Shown here: positions 36,297 to 48,240 of the stretch, piece after piece
How positions within the stretch are numbered: the first letter of the stretch is position 1
Layout of the letters: every line of letters begins with the position of its first letter
NCBI GenBank assembly: GCA_013398015.1
Contig: VZRR01011338.1
Location: 397,245 to 461,244, forward strand
Direction: 5' to 3'
Length of the DNA: 64,000 nucleotides
From: Oreocharis arfaki
Taxonomy: Eukaryota; Chordata; Aves; Passeriformes; Paramythiidae
The notes under the pieces: model-generated
Databases searched by the model: none
What the model was told of the DNA's origin: nothing
What the model saw: only the letters and a program-made list of their open reading frames with translations
Position numbers and translations under genes: made by a program

Positions 36297-37735
36297 ACAT
36301 TTGGATTACCTTTTTATTCGTGTCATCAGAACAGGAGACATCTGTGATCACATGTAGGCATCTGTATAACTGTCAGTTCTAAGTGAAATATGTGAATGTG
36401 TCATAATGTCAAATTTATTTGAACATGTTTTTCTTTTAACAATGTAAAATAGTATTTCAGCAAACCAAAGCCATATAGGGATTTTTTAAGATGCCTTAAT
36501 AGGCCATTAAAAAAAAAAACTTGACTATATAAATTTCCATATCTGCTAAAATAAAATATGCATCTCAGTGGTGTTCAGCTTATTTAAAACTTGTGAGTTT
36601 TAGTCAGTAGTTAAAGCTTGAGAAAATAGTCTTATACTAAACTCTTATTTGGTATCCACAGATGAAGTGCTAAGACCTTAAGCTGCCAGTATTTGGGTAA
36701 ATGGATGTGTTGAAGGCAGAGATGCACAAGGGTGACTACAATAAAGCACTAAACCACATTCAGCCTGTCAAGAGCAAAGGATACCAACACTAAGCACTGC
36801 TTGCCTCCGTTACCCAAAAGGTTGCCTAGTCCTATGCAATCTTCATTTAACTTATAACAAGGACAAGAACAATAACTTTGTCTTGCAGCTACCAAAACTA
36901 TCCACTAGACTTTTGTTTCATCACCTGGTCAGCTGATGAACTGTCAGAAGATTTGAGTGAGAAGCATTGTAGATCTTTCTTCCCCCTATTTTGTTTTCCT
37001 TTTAACCTTGATACATGTTTTGTTCATGGTCTGATTGCACTGCAGGTTCCAAAAACTTCTAATCTTCAATTAGAAACACCTCATGTAGTGTTCCTGCAGT
37101 CTGTTGCAATTTAAAAATGTCTGGAGGAAAGAAAGGAAGACTTAACCAGGGGGCACCCTTGGGTTGCTGAGGTGTTACTAGCAAGCATGTGTTGAGGTGT
37201 CTGGCCCTGCAGCAGCCAGTAGTGCTGCCCCCAGAGCCTGGGGCATGAGTGTTGATACCTATTACACCAGTAGAGAAATAATACTCCTTTGTCTTATTAG
37301 GTGTGCTGAAACCCCCAATTTTAAGTTAATTCTTAAATCCTTCAGTTCTGCTGTTTTAACATCAATTACTCTAGCTTCTTCAAATAAAAGCTGGCCTCTT
37401 GGTAAAAATGCAGTTGGAATAACTGAGGTACAGCTGACACCTTCCCTATTCTAATTATTTTCTCCTGCTTTTCATCCAAGAAGATGAAAACTAAATTCAC
37501 TGTTGGTCTTAATGTTTTTACCATAGGATTACTCTGTGTATGTGTGTGTGTGCATGGTTTCTTCTACAAAAACACAATCTAATTCACATGAACATCCTAC
37601 TTCTGAATTTTTCTAGGATCTAAACCCAACTGTACCTCCTTTATATCCAGCCAAAACAGGTCGAGGTAGACCACTACCTCACATGTGAAGTTTATTCTGG
37701 GTAAAGCTCATTCTCTTATACAACATTTGAACCTT

Positions 37736-37743
37736 TGTAAATA
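37736..37743 (+). promoter_or_regulatory. Pumilio recognition element in the NUDT4 3' UTR
   Basis: TGTAAATA matches the PUM consensus UGUANAUA on the sense strand, 41 bases before an AATAAA. An 8-mer of this kind is expected by chance every few kilobases in AT-rich DNA, so only conservation would make it meaningful. Confidence 0.35.
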
Positions 37744-37776
37744 GTCCAACTAGTAAATAGTGAGTGTAAAATGGAA

Positions 37777-37782
37777 AATAAA
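37777..37782 (+). terminator. Candidate NUDT4 poly(A) signal (internal)
   Basis: AATAAA about 1.5 kb after the stop codon, followed by T-rich sequence. Possible shorter-UTR cleavage signal. Confidence 0.35.
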
Positions 37783-39599
37783 TGTAATTTAAACCTTTTG
37801 TTACTCAATACACAAATGGTTAACTTCTACTTTTTTAACACAAATTGTGTAAAATGCTGCTATGAATTTTTTTGTGCTGTTACACTTTTTTAGGAAAAAA
37901 ATGTTGTTGCCACAAGTTACTCCTAGAAAAACAATCTTGTGCCATATGTAAATGCAGTGAAACTAGGGAGACAGATGATCTGATCTCTTAATGCTGCTCT
38001 CTTTGAAGAGGCAGAAATACTACTGACAAGAGGCATGAGCCATAAAGCTGAAGACTTCTGAAACAGTGGGTAGGACACTGCTTTCCATCCCTCTTAGCTC
38101 CTGGTCCAGGTCACTTCCAGAACTGGAAAGAACACACAAGTGTTCAGGTGCACCTAAAGGTGGAAGTGTTGCCAACAGCTTCTCCATCCTTTCAGCCATG
38201 AGGTGGGAGGCCAGGGAAGGAGTGCTGCTATTTCAGTACTGCACACATGGGTACACCCACTTTACACTGAACCTGTGCCAGGCTGGGACACCATTTGCTC
38301 AGCTCTCTAAACCGAATGGTCTTTAACACACACAGTTTTGCCAGGTGAACCAGGACAAAGTGGGGTTGAGCAATAATGATATTTGTGAAAGTCATACTTA
38401 TAGTGTGGAAGGTTACCTCTGGCTCTGAAGCTGCCTTTAAAAGAATGAATCATTTTGCTCCCTTTTTTTTTGATCACTTCAATGCTCACTTTTTTGTTCA
38501 GTAGTTATTTTAACACTTTAAATTGAGCAAACTTGTATAGGTTTTCTTGTAACAAGATTACATCAAATCCATGAAAGCTAAAACAGAATCCAGAGTTTGA
38601 GTTCTTATTCATTTAAAAAAATGCTCTGTCTCCATTTCAGATTCTTGGAATGAAATCAATCCAAGCTTGTACGAGATTTAGTGGTAATGCATGATCTTAT
38701 TTTGTAACTCTTGAATTATGTATTTGATAATAATGTAAAATGTACAGTATTGCTGTTGCTAACAAACTCAGAGTTGATTGCCTATAAATATTTTTGGTCA
38801 CACACATTTGAGCTGTTCCGTAGTGCCAGACAGACTTTTTTTTTTAAAACAGCGTTTGTTGTATAAATCTCTTCAGTCTCTATGCAACCTTCAGAATGAA
38901 GCTCTATTGCTTAGTTTGACTTCTACTGCCTTTCAAAGAGAAATGTTTTGTGAATTGCAAATGTAAACTGAAGACACTTCAGTTTTGCTGCGGGGAACAA
39001 CGGTAGCAAAGGGACAGCAGTACAGCTTCAGTACTAACAAAATCTGACATTAAACTCCAACAGAAAGAGTTGTAAAAACAGGGATAAGAAGGCTACAGTT
39101 TTTTCTACTACCTATCAATTTAAATGTTAGAAGCATTTTGTTTTTACATGAATCTCTAGTTAGATGGGCCAAACCTATTTCAGAGCAAATTTGGGATTTT
39201 TCTCATGCCAAAACTTCTGGACAATATATCCAGATTTGGTTCTCCAGCGGAAAAAGGGCAACAGGTTGTCATCTGCAATTGTCAGAGTCTAGTTTATACT
39301 GCTGCTTTTCCTGGCTGATAGGTTTTGAGTTACATTATGATGGTATCAGAGAAAAAGAGCCTTAAAGTTTAAAATCACATGAAGCCAGAATTAAGCAAAA
39401 TTGATGTGCTTTTAAACACAAGAAATCCTGAGGTATTGTAAAGAGGCTGTTCAAGTGAAAAATCTTATTTTGGTGCTTACTGCACCCCTGACTTAGCCTA
39501 GCATTGTTCTGTTAACAACGTGCTGTGAAAAAAAACATGAGGGGCAGACACTTGGTTTACTTACCAGCATGGTTTGTGAAGTGAAAACTGAAAGGAAGT

Positions 39600-39655
39600 G
39601 GGGGGGGGGGGGGGAATTAAGTTGGAAAAATTNNNNNNGGGGGGGAGGGAATTAA
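39600..39655. other. Poly-G run, 6-N gap and repeated flank (assembly flaw)
   Basis: Fifteen G (39,600-39,614) are followed by aattaagttggaaaaatt, then six N (39,633-39,638), then another G-rich run and again aattaagttg. The same flank on both sides of a tiny gap is what results when an assembler fails to merge two contig ends across a homopolymer. The true sequence is probably a single G-tract of uncertain length. Confidence 0.85.
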
Positions 39656-39740
39656 GTTGTAAACATTTTGACCTGCTTGCATGGATTTTCTTTAAAGATT
39701 GATGTAAGAATTTTGACTTTTTATATTTGAAAAATACCAG

Positions 39741-39746
39741 AATAAA
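39741..39746 (+). terminator. Candidate distal NUDT4 poly(A) signal
   Basis: AATAAA in an A/T-rich context about 3.45 kb after the NUDT4 stop. Downstream the sequence changes to a GC-richer block at about 39,950, which supports a transcript end near here. This is inference from composition only. Confidence 0.4.
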
Positions 39747-39770
39747 ATCTAAATTAGTCCTGTGGATGAT

Positions 39771-42700
39771 GTAATTCTATTGCAAATACTGCACCAGAAG
39801 TGATGGAAGCCTTTCACACAACCTCATCTAAACTACGCTTAAGTTTCATTTAATGTTTCCTACTTCCTGCCTCATCCTTGCACTGAAGCTTTACCAAGCT
39901 AGTTGTTCCAAAGAATAGATTTCTTTTCCTTGACATGACACTCCCTCTCCCCTTAGCCGAAATGTCCAACGCCTGCCGCAGCTTGGAAATTGGTGCCAGT
40001 GCTCACCCTACTGCTGCAGCCCTACCTCCCCTTACCTTGTTTCTTGAACCTTTCTTCCACATTAAGGTAAGCAGCTCCTGTGTCCCCCCTCTCAGCATGA
40101 CTTCTGACATGTAGACAGCTACCACACCTCCCTCTTTTCAGCTTAAGAAGAGTTTTACCAGAGTCATGTCTGGCTCTTACCACTGTATCTCCATGCATCA
40201 AGTGAATCAAGCAGAAGTAGAGGTGTGACAAAGCCCAGTACATGGCAGGAAAGGCAGAATGATTGACTTTCCCAAGTCTTGGAGAGATGATAAGAATCTT
40301 CAAGCTTAAACTGAAGATGTTTAGGGGTTTTTTAAACTTACCTTCTTTAAACGCTCTTCAGGCCTCAGTGCTGCTGTGGCACTGCCTCCTTGGCTCAAGT
40401 GATGGAAACAGGACATCCACATGAGGACAACGCTCCTAAGAAATGGTGTCACCTCTTACCTGCAGACTCAGGAATCACAGGCATATTCCTGCATGTGACA
40501 ATCTGATTGCTACAGGCTATGCACCACAACCCCAAACAATGCTATCAGACAATTTTCTGCCCTTAAATAAGCATGAAACGCAGTTCAAAGAGCCATTTTA
40601 GGAAGGCTAGGGACCACTGAATGTGTCTGCTGTGTGATTAGCTGCTGCCTGCCTCATGGCCCACACTGCTTTCAGTAGCTTGGTGGTAGCACTGGCTCCC
40701 AACAGCTTTCCTTCATTTGTTACTACCAGTTCTGATGGATGAGCAGTACGAAGAAGCATCCACAGCAATGTATGATGCTGGCCAAAGACCATCACCTTGT
40801 GCACTTACCCTGCTGTTGCCTTACCTGTGGCCTAGTGCCCATTACATCCAGACCGATTCTGTAACAGGGCTCTTGTCCTAAGGGCCTTTTTGCTGTCATT
40901 CAGCTGCTTCACTGCTGAGTATTTCCTACATATTTCCTTCTTTCCTGCTTTCTGGCTATGACACTAATGCAACCCTTGAATAAGGTAGACAAACATCCAC
41001 AGCAACTGAAGGAAGAAAAAACACCATTAGAATCACCTTACTGTGTCTTCTAAGATTAGTCTGCCTTTGAGAATTGTGCATGGGACCACAGACATTCTTC
41101 CATAAATTTACCAGTACCCAGCCTAAGCCTTCAGTGTTACCTGGATGAACGCTGTATTACTCACGAGTAGCTGATGGGAAAATGAGAGCAGCAGTTCTTC
41201 TGAAGGCACAGCAGGTATTCAGGCTGAGACGAGCACACCTGCTACAGCAAGGAACAACTGAACACCATACATGAAATATTTCAGATTTATAAATGATCTT
41301 GCAAGCCTTGGCAGGCAACTTAGGTAAGAACTTAGGCCTGAACCAAAAATACTGCTTCACTGCAGCTCTGAAGACAGAACTCAGCTTACACCAGAGTATC
41401 TCAAACAACCTTGCAACAAGTATTCCAGTCAGAGATGATTTTATGTGAAATAATTTGTATTTGCCTTCCTAAAAAATTAAATAAAAATGATTCCGTTACA
41501 TGCCACACTTGTCTCAGTCTCTTTATGTGGGAAGGCTCATGCAGTGTGATAAGTACCTGTGATTTCTACCTTCCAGTGCTCAAGAATCTTCCTTCAGGTG
41601 GAGCACCATCCCTCAGTAATGGGCTGATCAGCAGTGACAACTCCCTAGCAACTAACTGAGCTACCCACGTGTGTCCTCGTAGGGTACAATTTCCTTTCCT
41701 AGCCCAGGTCAGCCAGTGGGTAGTGTTCCACTGGATCAGTCTTTACCCAGAGATACTCTTACTTGCTCACACCTAACCCCTTATCTAAGTGCTGAGGGGG
41801 GGTTCATGAAAGCAAACACCACAGATAAGGCAGTCATGCTGCTTGATGCCACTTTTCTAATGCATTTCAGTGCAACATAATTAGATATTTGCTTTAAAAT
41901 CATCCTGCACACTTCCACAGTAAAGGCCACAATAAATGGTACAAACTCCATTATTAACCTCGTGACATGCTCATAATGGAACAGAGTTTAGCAAAGCTCA
42001 ATACATTTATCAGTTTCACTGCACTAGAAAGTGTCCCAACTATGCATGTAAGTAGGAAAGTCTGGTACTAAACCAGACACATTTAAACAGAGGCAGGCAA
42101 AAAAACCCAGAAAAACCCCAACAAAAAGACCCCACACCAACAAACAAACAAACAAATGAAAAAACCCAAACAAATGGGGGGGTGCAGGGGGGAAACCAAC
42201 ACATCCTCTGAGCTGCGTACAAGCAGTCTCCCCTGAGGACTTTTAGGACAGAGGCTCTGCTCTTGTCTCTCCATACAGTGGTGGGGGGAAGCCAAAAGCA
42301 ATTGAAAAGTTATGAGAGAATTTATCAAGGTTATTTTTCTTATTTTACCAGATGTTAAGAACTGTTAGGAAACTGTTGCACACTGATGGCAGCCCAGTGC
42401 AGTTAAATGAAGCTCAGTGCCTAAGTAATGAATAATCACTCTTCCTTTTATTTCAGTGTCATATTACATTACAGTCAAGACATGTTATTGACAAAACCTA
42501 CCAGACATTTTACTTTAACCCTCAAAAAAACCAAAAAAACCAAAAAACCCAACCCAAGAAGGAATGTATATAAATAGAGATGTCACAATTTTTGATGTCA
42601 CTAGTCCATTAAGATGTTCCACAATAGCCTCAATGTGCTAGAAATACAATTACTTGTAAGCTATCGAAGCAAAGTTTCACTTGGTTTAGACTAAAGTCAG

Positions 42701-44829
42701 CTAAGATACAAAAAACCTGTTCCATCAGCTCCCAATAATCATACACTTCATACCCATGACAGAACATGGCTACATGTGAAGAGACCACCACTGAATATTT
42801 ATGCAAAACCAAAAGCCTTCCTCTTGATCTACAGGAAATTACTGCAGAAGTATTGTGCATGTGTGGTTATAGAGCCCATGCAGTACCCAGGCTCAACAGC
42901 TACACAGTTACTACCCAAACACTGACACATAAAATGCAATGTCATCACTCTCACTCAGTATTTTAGGATGTTTGACACATAGCACCAGCAATGGTAGAGG
43001 AAACCCATTTATTTTAAAGTTACTGTAAATTGATCCAATAGACACGTACTAAAAATGGAGATAAAACTAACACTCCCTAAAAGACAGCTGCGTATGCTAA
43101 TCAGCTGCAACAGTAGGTGTAAGAGAAATAACTGAGTTTCACATAACAACTGGGAATATACACCTGCTTGACTGAGGAAAAGGTTATATCTTACTGGCTT
43201 CAAAGACTTTAGCCGAAGTGTCACACATTCCTTGGCACAAGCTGGAATGAAATTCCCAGCCTGACTTTATACAGGGCTCTTAAATCAGGTTTTAAAGTAA
43301 AAATAAGTTTTATTTAATATACATTATCTGGGTCTGAATTAATCCTGCCTATGAAGTTACAATTGTAACTTAAGTGCCAGCTCAGGTCTTGTTTCTCTAC
43401 TGAAGGAACGGAAAGCCACTCTCAAACACGTTGTTTAGGTGGGTTTGCCTATCCTCCGGGGGTGCCACTGGCCCTTGGACTAGAGACAGAGCTGAGGAAA
43501 GCTGCATATGTAGTGTAAGGTAAAGCATTAAGAGGTAGGTGAAGTGAATCCAGAGTCTACGGCACAGCTCACTTATTCTCAGCTGCCTGATACAGAAGTT
43601 ATCCGTGCTAGTAGCAGATCCAGGACATAGGCCAGCTAACCCCAAATAGACATTTGTAAGGAGAAGAGAGGGTTAATGATGCTTACCCGCTCTGAAGAAC
43701 ATGTTAGGAGCCCTGGACTCAACTCTGACTTACATTCAACACAGAAACTACTTTTAAAACAGGTTTTTTTATGACACAGTTTGGTGAAGAAGTTGAAATC
43801 TGAACCATTCTTCAACCATGTTGCAGAGAACTTTGAGGGACAATACCAGTTACTAACCACTGAAAGCACTGTCTGTTGGAAAACATAGTTTTAATAGATA
43901 TTCTTCATCTTACATAAGAGCACAATAAATACACCACATTCTATAGAAATTTCAGGTAACACTAGAGTAAGAAGAGGTGAAAGGAGGAGAATATCAATAG
44001 ACTACATAACCATACCCCTGAATTGCATGACAAAACACTCCCTACTGCAACCACTACAAGCTGCCATTTATACATTTCAGGTTGGCCTCACCAAAAGCTT
44101 TTAAGCTTTTTGTTTGGTTGGTTTGTTGGTTTTGTGAGGGAGAGGGCTTGGAGAAAGGAAGAGAATAGAGATACAAGAAATGAAGGGAAGCAATTAGATG
44201 GGTTCCCAGAAAAGATACTGGACTCCTAGACAAGATGCATACACAAAAAACAAGGATGAGAAGGAATTATTTCATCACTTTCCTTCCCTCCAATAAAGAA
44301 GCTTTGTTGCTATTTAAGCTGACCAGTTGCTCAAGCCAAGTAGCTTAATAAGGCTTGTAGAGAAAACCAGTGGTATGAGTTGCTAGCTGTAAGTGGCTAA
44401 GCAGACATCAGTTAATACACAAGCTGGCTCTAACAGTGGTTCTACACACTGGAATTTCATGTCAATAAAGGGCAGGAATTAAAGAAGCTAGAAAACCGTG
44501 CTGCCCAATGTCTGATAACAATCAGCAAAGAGAAGTTATGCAGATACTCATAATTAGTGCTGTCGTTTGCTCTCAACCTCCTACTTCATCCTGGTTATTT
44601 CCATGAAAACACACATCGACGCATTACTAAAATTAAGGTTACAATTGTTACATCAGAGACTTGTTTCTAAAAGTGACTCCCAATGCAATTTCATATTAAA
44701 TTGGCCAGGTAGGGTCACCCACATAACACAAACTAATAAAAACAGTCAGCAAACAGAAGGAAAAAAAACCCAAAAAAACTTGTGAATTCTCCCTCTTTAC
44801 TGTTAAATCTCTCAGACTGGTGAAGACAA
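39771..44829. other. Convergent intergenic region between NUDT4 and UBE2N
   Basis: About 5 kb with no recognised protein gene. 39,950-41,400 is more GC-rich and carries several strong splice-donor-like motifs on the minus strand (see findings), so a spliced non-coding transcript is possible. A/C-rich low-complexity tracts occur at 42,098-42,174, including (AAAC)n at 42,139-42,156, and at 42,521-42,556. Minus-strand AATAAA occurs at 43,008-43,013 and 43,309-43,314, which could serve longer UBE2N isoforms. Confidence 0.6.
42098..42174. repeat. A/C-rich low-complexity tract
   Basis: Runs of A interrupted by CC/CCC, with (CAAA)n at the centre. The minus strand is G/T-rich. Related tracts appear at 42,521-42,556 and 50,440-50,513. 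Confidence 0.75.
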
Positions 44830-45559
44830 ATTGTCAATTCTGGATTCCATTTTTTTAAATACGATTGTCACAGAGAAATGAAAACACAGCAAAATAAACT
44901 ATACAAAGGCAAAGTAGAATAACAAAAAAATATTTTACTAAAACATAAGATTTACAGGAGATTTTCCAGACAAGCCATACAAAATGGTCACAAGCTTTTT
45001 CTTGGAGGGATTTTTCTACACTTGACAGCAGAATCACAATAGTATTAGTGAAGGTGATGGATGTTTAATGTTCCCATTTTTTGTTCAAACAATGAAGCTT
45101 GTCCATCTACAGCGTCTAAGTTAGACTGGGCTAGAGGGTATATTCTAAAGTATAACTGGTTAGCTGCTTTTACCAATGCAATTAGCATCACCATAAAAGG
45201 GGAGGAGGAGCCCACAAAATTAAAACAAAAAGCCCCACAGCTAACCCTGCCTACCTTCATTCACAGTGCTTATACTTAAACCATGACGGGAAAAATGATT
45301 AAAAGCAGAGATGTGCTGCTGCTTTCAAACAATTTCACAACAATCCAGATGATACTTCTAGCCTCTGCTCATGCGGTACAATAGTGAATTAGGACAAGAC
45401 ACAGATTTGCTAATGTGCATTTAATCACCAAAGGACTGAAGATGTCTGGGCTTTTATTCTGTAATGTTTCTAAGACTGTGTCCATTAAATGCAAACAAAA
45501 AAAGGAAGAGGTCTTGGCAGAACAGGAGAAGTGATGCACACTTGATGTTCAAAGCGCAT
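44830..45559 (-). other. UBE2N 3' untranslated region (proximal, conserved part)
   Basis: Read on the minus strand after the stop, the sequence closely follows the mammalian UBE2N 3' UTR as I remember it, for example CATTTAATGGACACAGTC, AGCCCAGACATCTTCAG and AGCTTGTGACCATTTTGTA. An AATAAA lies at 45,453-45,458 (minus strand) close to the stop. The similarity appears to run to about 44,840, where the mRNA probably ends or continues at lower conservation. The comparison is from memory and needs an alignment. Confidence 0.6.
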
Positions 45560-45600
45560 TTAAATATTATTCATGGCATATAGCCTAGTCCATGCTCTGG
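45560..45600 (-). CDS. UBE2N: UBE2N exon 4 (terminal coding exon)
   Basis: 41 bases. The minus-strand acceptor reads tttacag, then CC completes the split Ala codon, followed by RAWTRLYAMNNI and TAA (45,560-45,562). It is too short to stand out as an open frame; it was recognised from the invariant C-terminal peptide. Confidence 0.96.
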
Positions 45601-46785
45601 CTGTAAAGAAGAAGAAACACATTTAAGAAAAGATGTAGTTTTCAGGCTTGATTAAAGTAATTTTAAATTCATATTCTTAAAGATCTCTTTTATACCACTG
45701 CTGCAAGCACACAAAATATATCAGTTCTAAGACTGTACGTGCAATTCTGAATTCCAGCAGCTGCCAACTTTTGTATATTATAGAAGCAGTCTGACAGCAG
45801 TGGATCGGAAAGTGAAGAGGCATAACATAGTAACTCTTCCATTCCACTGTAGCCTGCAACAGATGCAATATCAAAGACATGTACTTTCTGGAACCTGTTA
45901 ATCTGTTCCTTATGCTGCAGAGGACAAGCAGTAGAACACTCCTTCATTTTAACACAACTTCAAAACAGACAGGCTAGCAAATCAGGACCATCAAAACTCA
46001 AGATAGAACAAGAGAGCTTTTTCTTCTATCAACCATCACAGACTTAAAAACAGACCATTGCAGGCACATTCAGGGCACCTAGACTATGACTGTATGCAGT
46101 AATTTTCTGTTTCTGCAAATTGCAGATGTAAAACTAGAGGCCAGGAGTTACATACCCCAGCCAGCGAGTAATAAGCTATTCCTAAAACTAGAAAAAAAGA
46201 AAAGGTAGAAGATACATCACCTGTTTCTATGGCTTGGGCTTCATTGGTCTTCCATTGCTCAGCTACATCATTTGCTAGTGGATCATCTGGATTGGGAGCA
46301 CTTAACAAAGCCTGGATTGATAGCAGAACTGTACGAATCTGCAAAGCTGGGGACCATTTATCTGAAGAGACATTTATAGCACTATGAAACACCATATTCA
46401 CCACAGTCTACAGAAATAGCAAGTTTTTCCAGATTAAAGAAGCAGCAAGGTATTCTTTAAACATATGAAAACTCTTTTTAGGGTCAATTTATAAATTTCT
46501 GTACTTAACAAGAAGAAAGAAAACACAGTAGCACTTACCTTTCAAAATATCTAAACATATTCTTCCCAGCTTGTCTACATTAGGATGGTAAATTTTGGTC
46601 ATGAAACGTACTTTAGGAGCTGCCATTGGATATTCTTCTGGAAGGAATAGTTCAAGTTTAAATGTCCCACCCTCAAAGGGGGAATCCTGTGGACCTGCAA
46701 TGACCACATGAAAATAGCGTGCGTTGCTTTCATCTGGCTCTGCTTTTATCCCAGGGACTGGCTCTGCCAGCAAGCGCTGGGTTTC
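45560..46785 (-). CDS. UBE2N: UBE2N (Ubc13), ubiquitin-conjugating enzyme E2 N; exons 2-4, exon 1 outside the window
   Basis: Three minus-strand exons encode residues 11-152 of a 152-residue E2. With the 10 residues expected from exon 1, the length equals human UBE2N, and the visible residues agree with the human protein as I recall it. Ubc13 pairs with UBE2V1 or UBE2V2 and makes K63-linked ubiquitin chains for NF-kB signalling (TRAF6), DNA-damage tolerance (RAD5/HLTF-type E3s, RNF8) and endocytic sorting, in cytoplasm and nucleus. The UBC fold is complete: the HPN motif is at 77-79, catalytic Cys87 lies in GRICLDIL, Met64 (RING-contact loop) in EEYPMAAP, and the C-terminus is ARAWTRLYAMNNI. 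All splice sites are GT..AG and no frame break is present, so this is the functional gene and not a retrocopy. Confidence 0.97.
45601..46220 (-). other. UBE2N intron 3
   Basis: 620 bases between CAG|gtgatg and tttacag on the minus strand. Minus-strand open frames around 45,677-45,947 are intronic and not conserved as far as I can tell. Confidence 0.9.
46221..46361 (-). CDS. UBE2N: UBE2N exon 3 (residues 93-139)
   Basis: 141 bases, phase 1 at both ends. After acceptor tcttcag, AT completes Asp93, then KWSPALQIRTVLLSIQALL and on to NDVAEQWKTNEAQAIET, ending ACAG|gtgatg. It covers the helices after the active site, including Asn123 near the catalytic cleft. Open reading continues past the donor but is intronic. 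Confidence 0.97.
46362..46538 (-). other. UBE2N intron 2
   Basis: A short 177-base intron, gtaagtgc ... tcttcag on the minus strand. No internal elements. Confidence 0.93.
46539..46785 (-). CDS. UBE2N: UBE2N exon 2 (residues 11-92)
   Basis: 247 bases. Acceptor ttcttctag, then ETQRLLAEPVPGIKAEPDES, the beta-sheet, the MAAP loop (Met64), KIYHPNVDK (HPN motif 77-79) and GRICLDILK with catalytic Cys87. The donor is TTGAAAG|gtaagt, phase 1. The exon starts in phase 0 after the MAGLPRRIIK-type first exon, which is not in the window. Confidence 0.98.
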
Positions 46786-47948
46786 CTAGAAGAAATGGAG
46801 GCAATGTAATGAATAAAACCCATTTAAAATAAACATCCCCTGTACAAACAATTTTAAAAGCAACAAGCATTCATTTAGCCTACACTCAGAGTAACAATGT
46901 TCAACAAATACCTTAAAGTCAAAGAACATCTGCAGAAAGAAGAGACCCAGGTAAACTGGTACCCATCTCCTCTCACACTGTCACCTGTTGTGTGCTCCTG
47001 TAACACCCAGTAATAGGTAACTCAGCTATCCTCAAATTTCTTAACTTTTGATTGAACTACTGCCAAGCTGCTCTATTTTTTTCAATATACTTAAAAGCAC
47101 TTTAAAAAATACCACAATGAAAACACCAAAAGCATTTCCCATTCTATCTCAAATAGAAACTCCCATAAGTGAAAAGCCAAAGGGATTAATCACCTGCAGA
47201 AAGCGTTCAAGGTTTACTCCTAACAAGAGTGGACTGGTTTATTACACTGAACATTTGTACTGGAATCAGATCCAACTTCGAAGAATTTAAAGTGCTACTC
47301 TGCTGCAACACTAAAGGTGTATTTTAAGCATGTTTTATATATTTAGACATATATATGCATAAATAGCTTTGGTGGGAGCACTTCCAGCCTACATATGACC
47401 ATGTTTAAAGTCACACTATTTGACAGTAGGAGACAGCCAAGATGTTCTGTAAACAGCAAAATTAGGGAAGGCCAGGCTCCTGCAGTGACTTGGTTTCTCT
47501 GTTGCTTCATTCTTCTGCCAATGCTACCCCAGGCACCAAGCTAAGCTAAGAGCTGCCCATCCCACTAATGCACTGAGCAGATAGACCAAGTCCTGTACAT
47601 CTTTGCCTTTCCTCTGCTGCCTGTCTTCACAAGTCTTATGGGCACCATTCTGGTTCTTATAAAAAAGATCCCAAGGACAAAATGGGCAAAAGGACACTAG
47701 GCAGGGACAAAAAATCTTGCTAAAGCCTCATTTCCTCATGCAATTTTAGTCCCATTTCCTGCCTTCCTTCTAAGCTTGCTTTTACTGTGTACAGTTAATT
47801 TTTTCACCACCTTTCTGTGCTGGCTTTCACAGAGAAAAATTATCCTATTTCTACTGACAGAAGATGGCAAGTTGTAGGTGTAACAATAATTTATTATTTC
47901 AGTTTTATAGCGTATTTATTCCATACATCAACAATAACACTAATTACA

Positions 47949-48240
47949 AAACCATAACATGGTCTGGGTTGGAAGGGACCTCAAATATCATCTAGTTCCA
48001 ACCTCGCCATGGCCAGGGACACTTTCCACTAGACCAGGTTGCTCAGAGCCCCATCCAACCTGGCTTTAAATGCTTCCACCTACTGGGCATCCACAATTTC
48101 TCTGCACAACCTGTTCCACTGCCTCACCACCCTCACAGCAAAGAATTTCTTCCTAACATCTTATCTAAACCCACTCTCAGTTTGGAGCCATTTTTCCTTG
48201 TCCTGTCAGTACACGCCCTTGTAGTGAGCCTCTCTCCAAT
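47949..48240 (-). mobile_element. CR1 LINE 3'-end fragment
   Basis: In + reading: ggtctgggttggaagggacc, ctagttccaacctcgccatg, agaccaggttgctcagagcc, aacctgttccactgcctcac, aagaatttcttcctaacatc, ccttgtcctgtcagtacacg. This is the reverse complement of the avian CR1 3' region in full order. The 8-mer terminus on the left is degraded. About 290 bases, 5'-truncated, sense with respect to UBE2N. Confidence 0.92.

Larger units (their letters stand above)
36297..39770 (+). other. NUDT4 3' untranslated region (3' end uncertain)
   Basis: AT-rich sequence follows the stop codon without any further exon. AATAAA hexamers occur at 36,550, 36,740, 37,383, 37,777 and 39,741; the last two are the most plausible cleavage signals because each closes a T-rich, UTR-like block. 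A Pumilio-type TGTAAATA lies at 37,736-37,743, and a short (TG)n run near 37,535-37,556. Long 3' UTRs with several poly(A) sites are usual for this gene in mammals, but the exact end cannot be fixed from sequence alone. The poly-G and 6-N assembly flaw at 39,600-39,655 falls within it. Confidence 0.6.
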
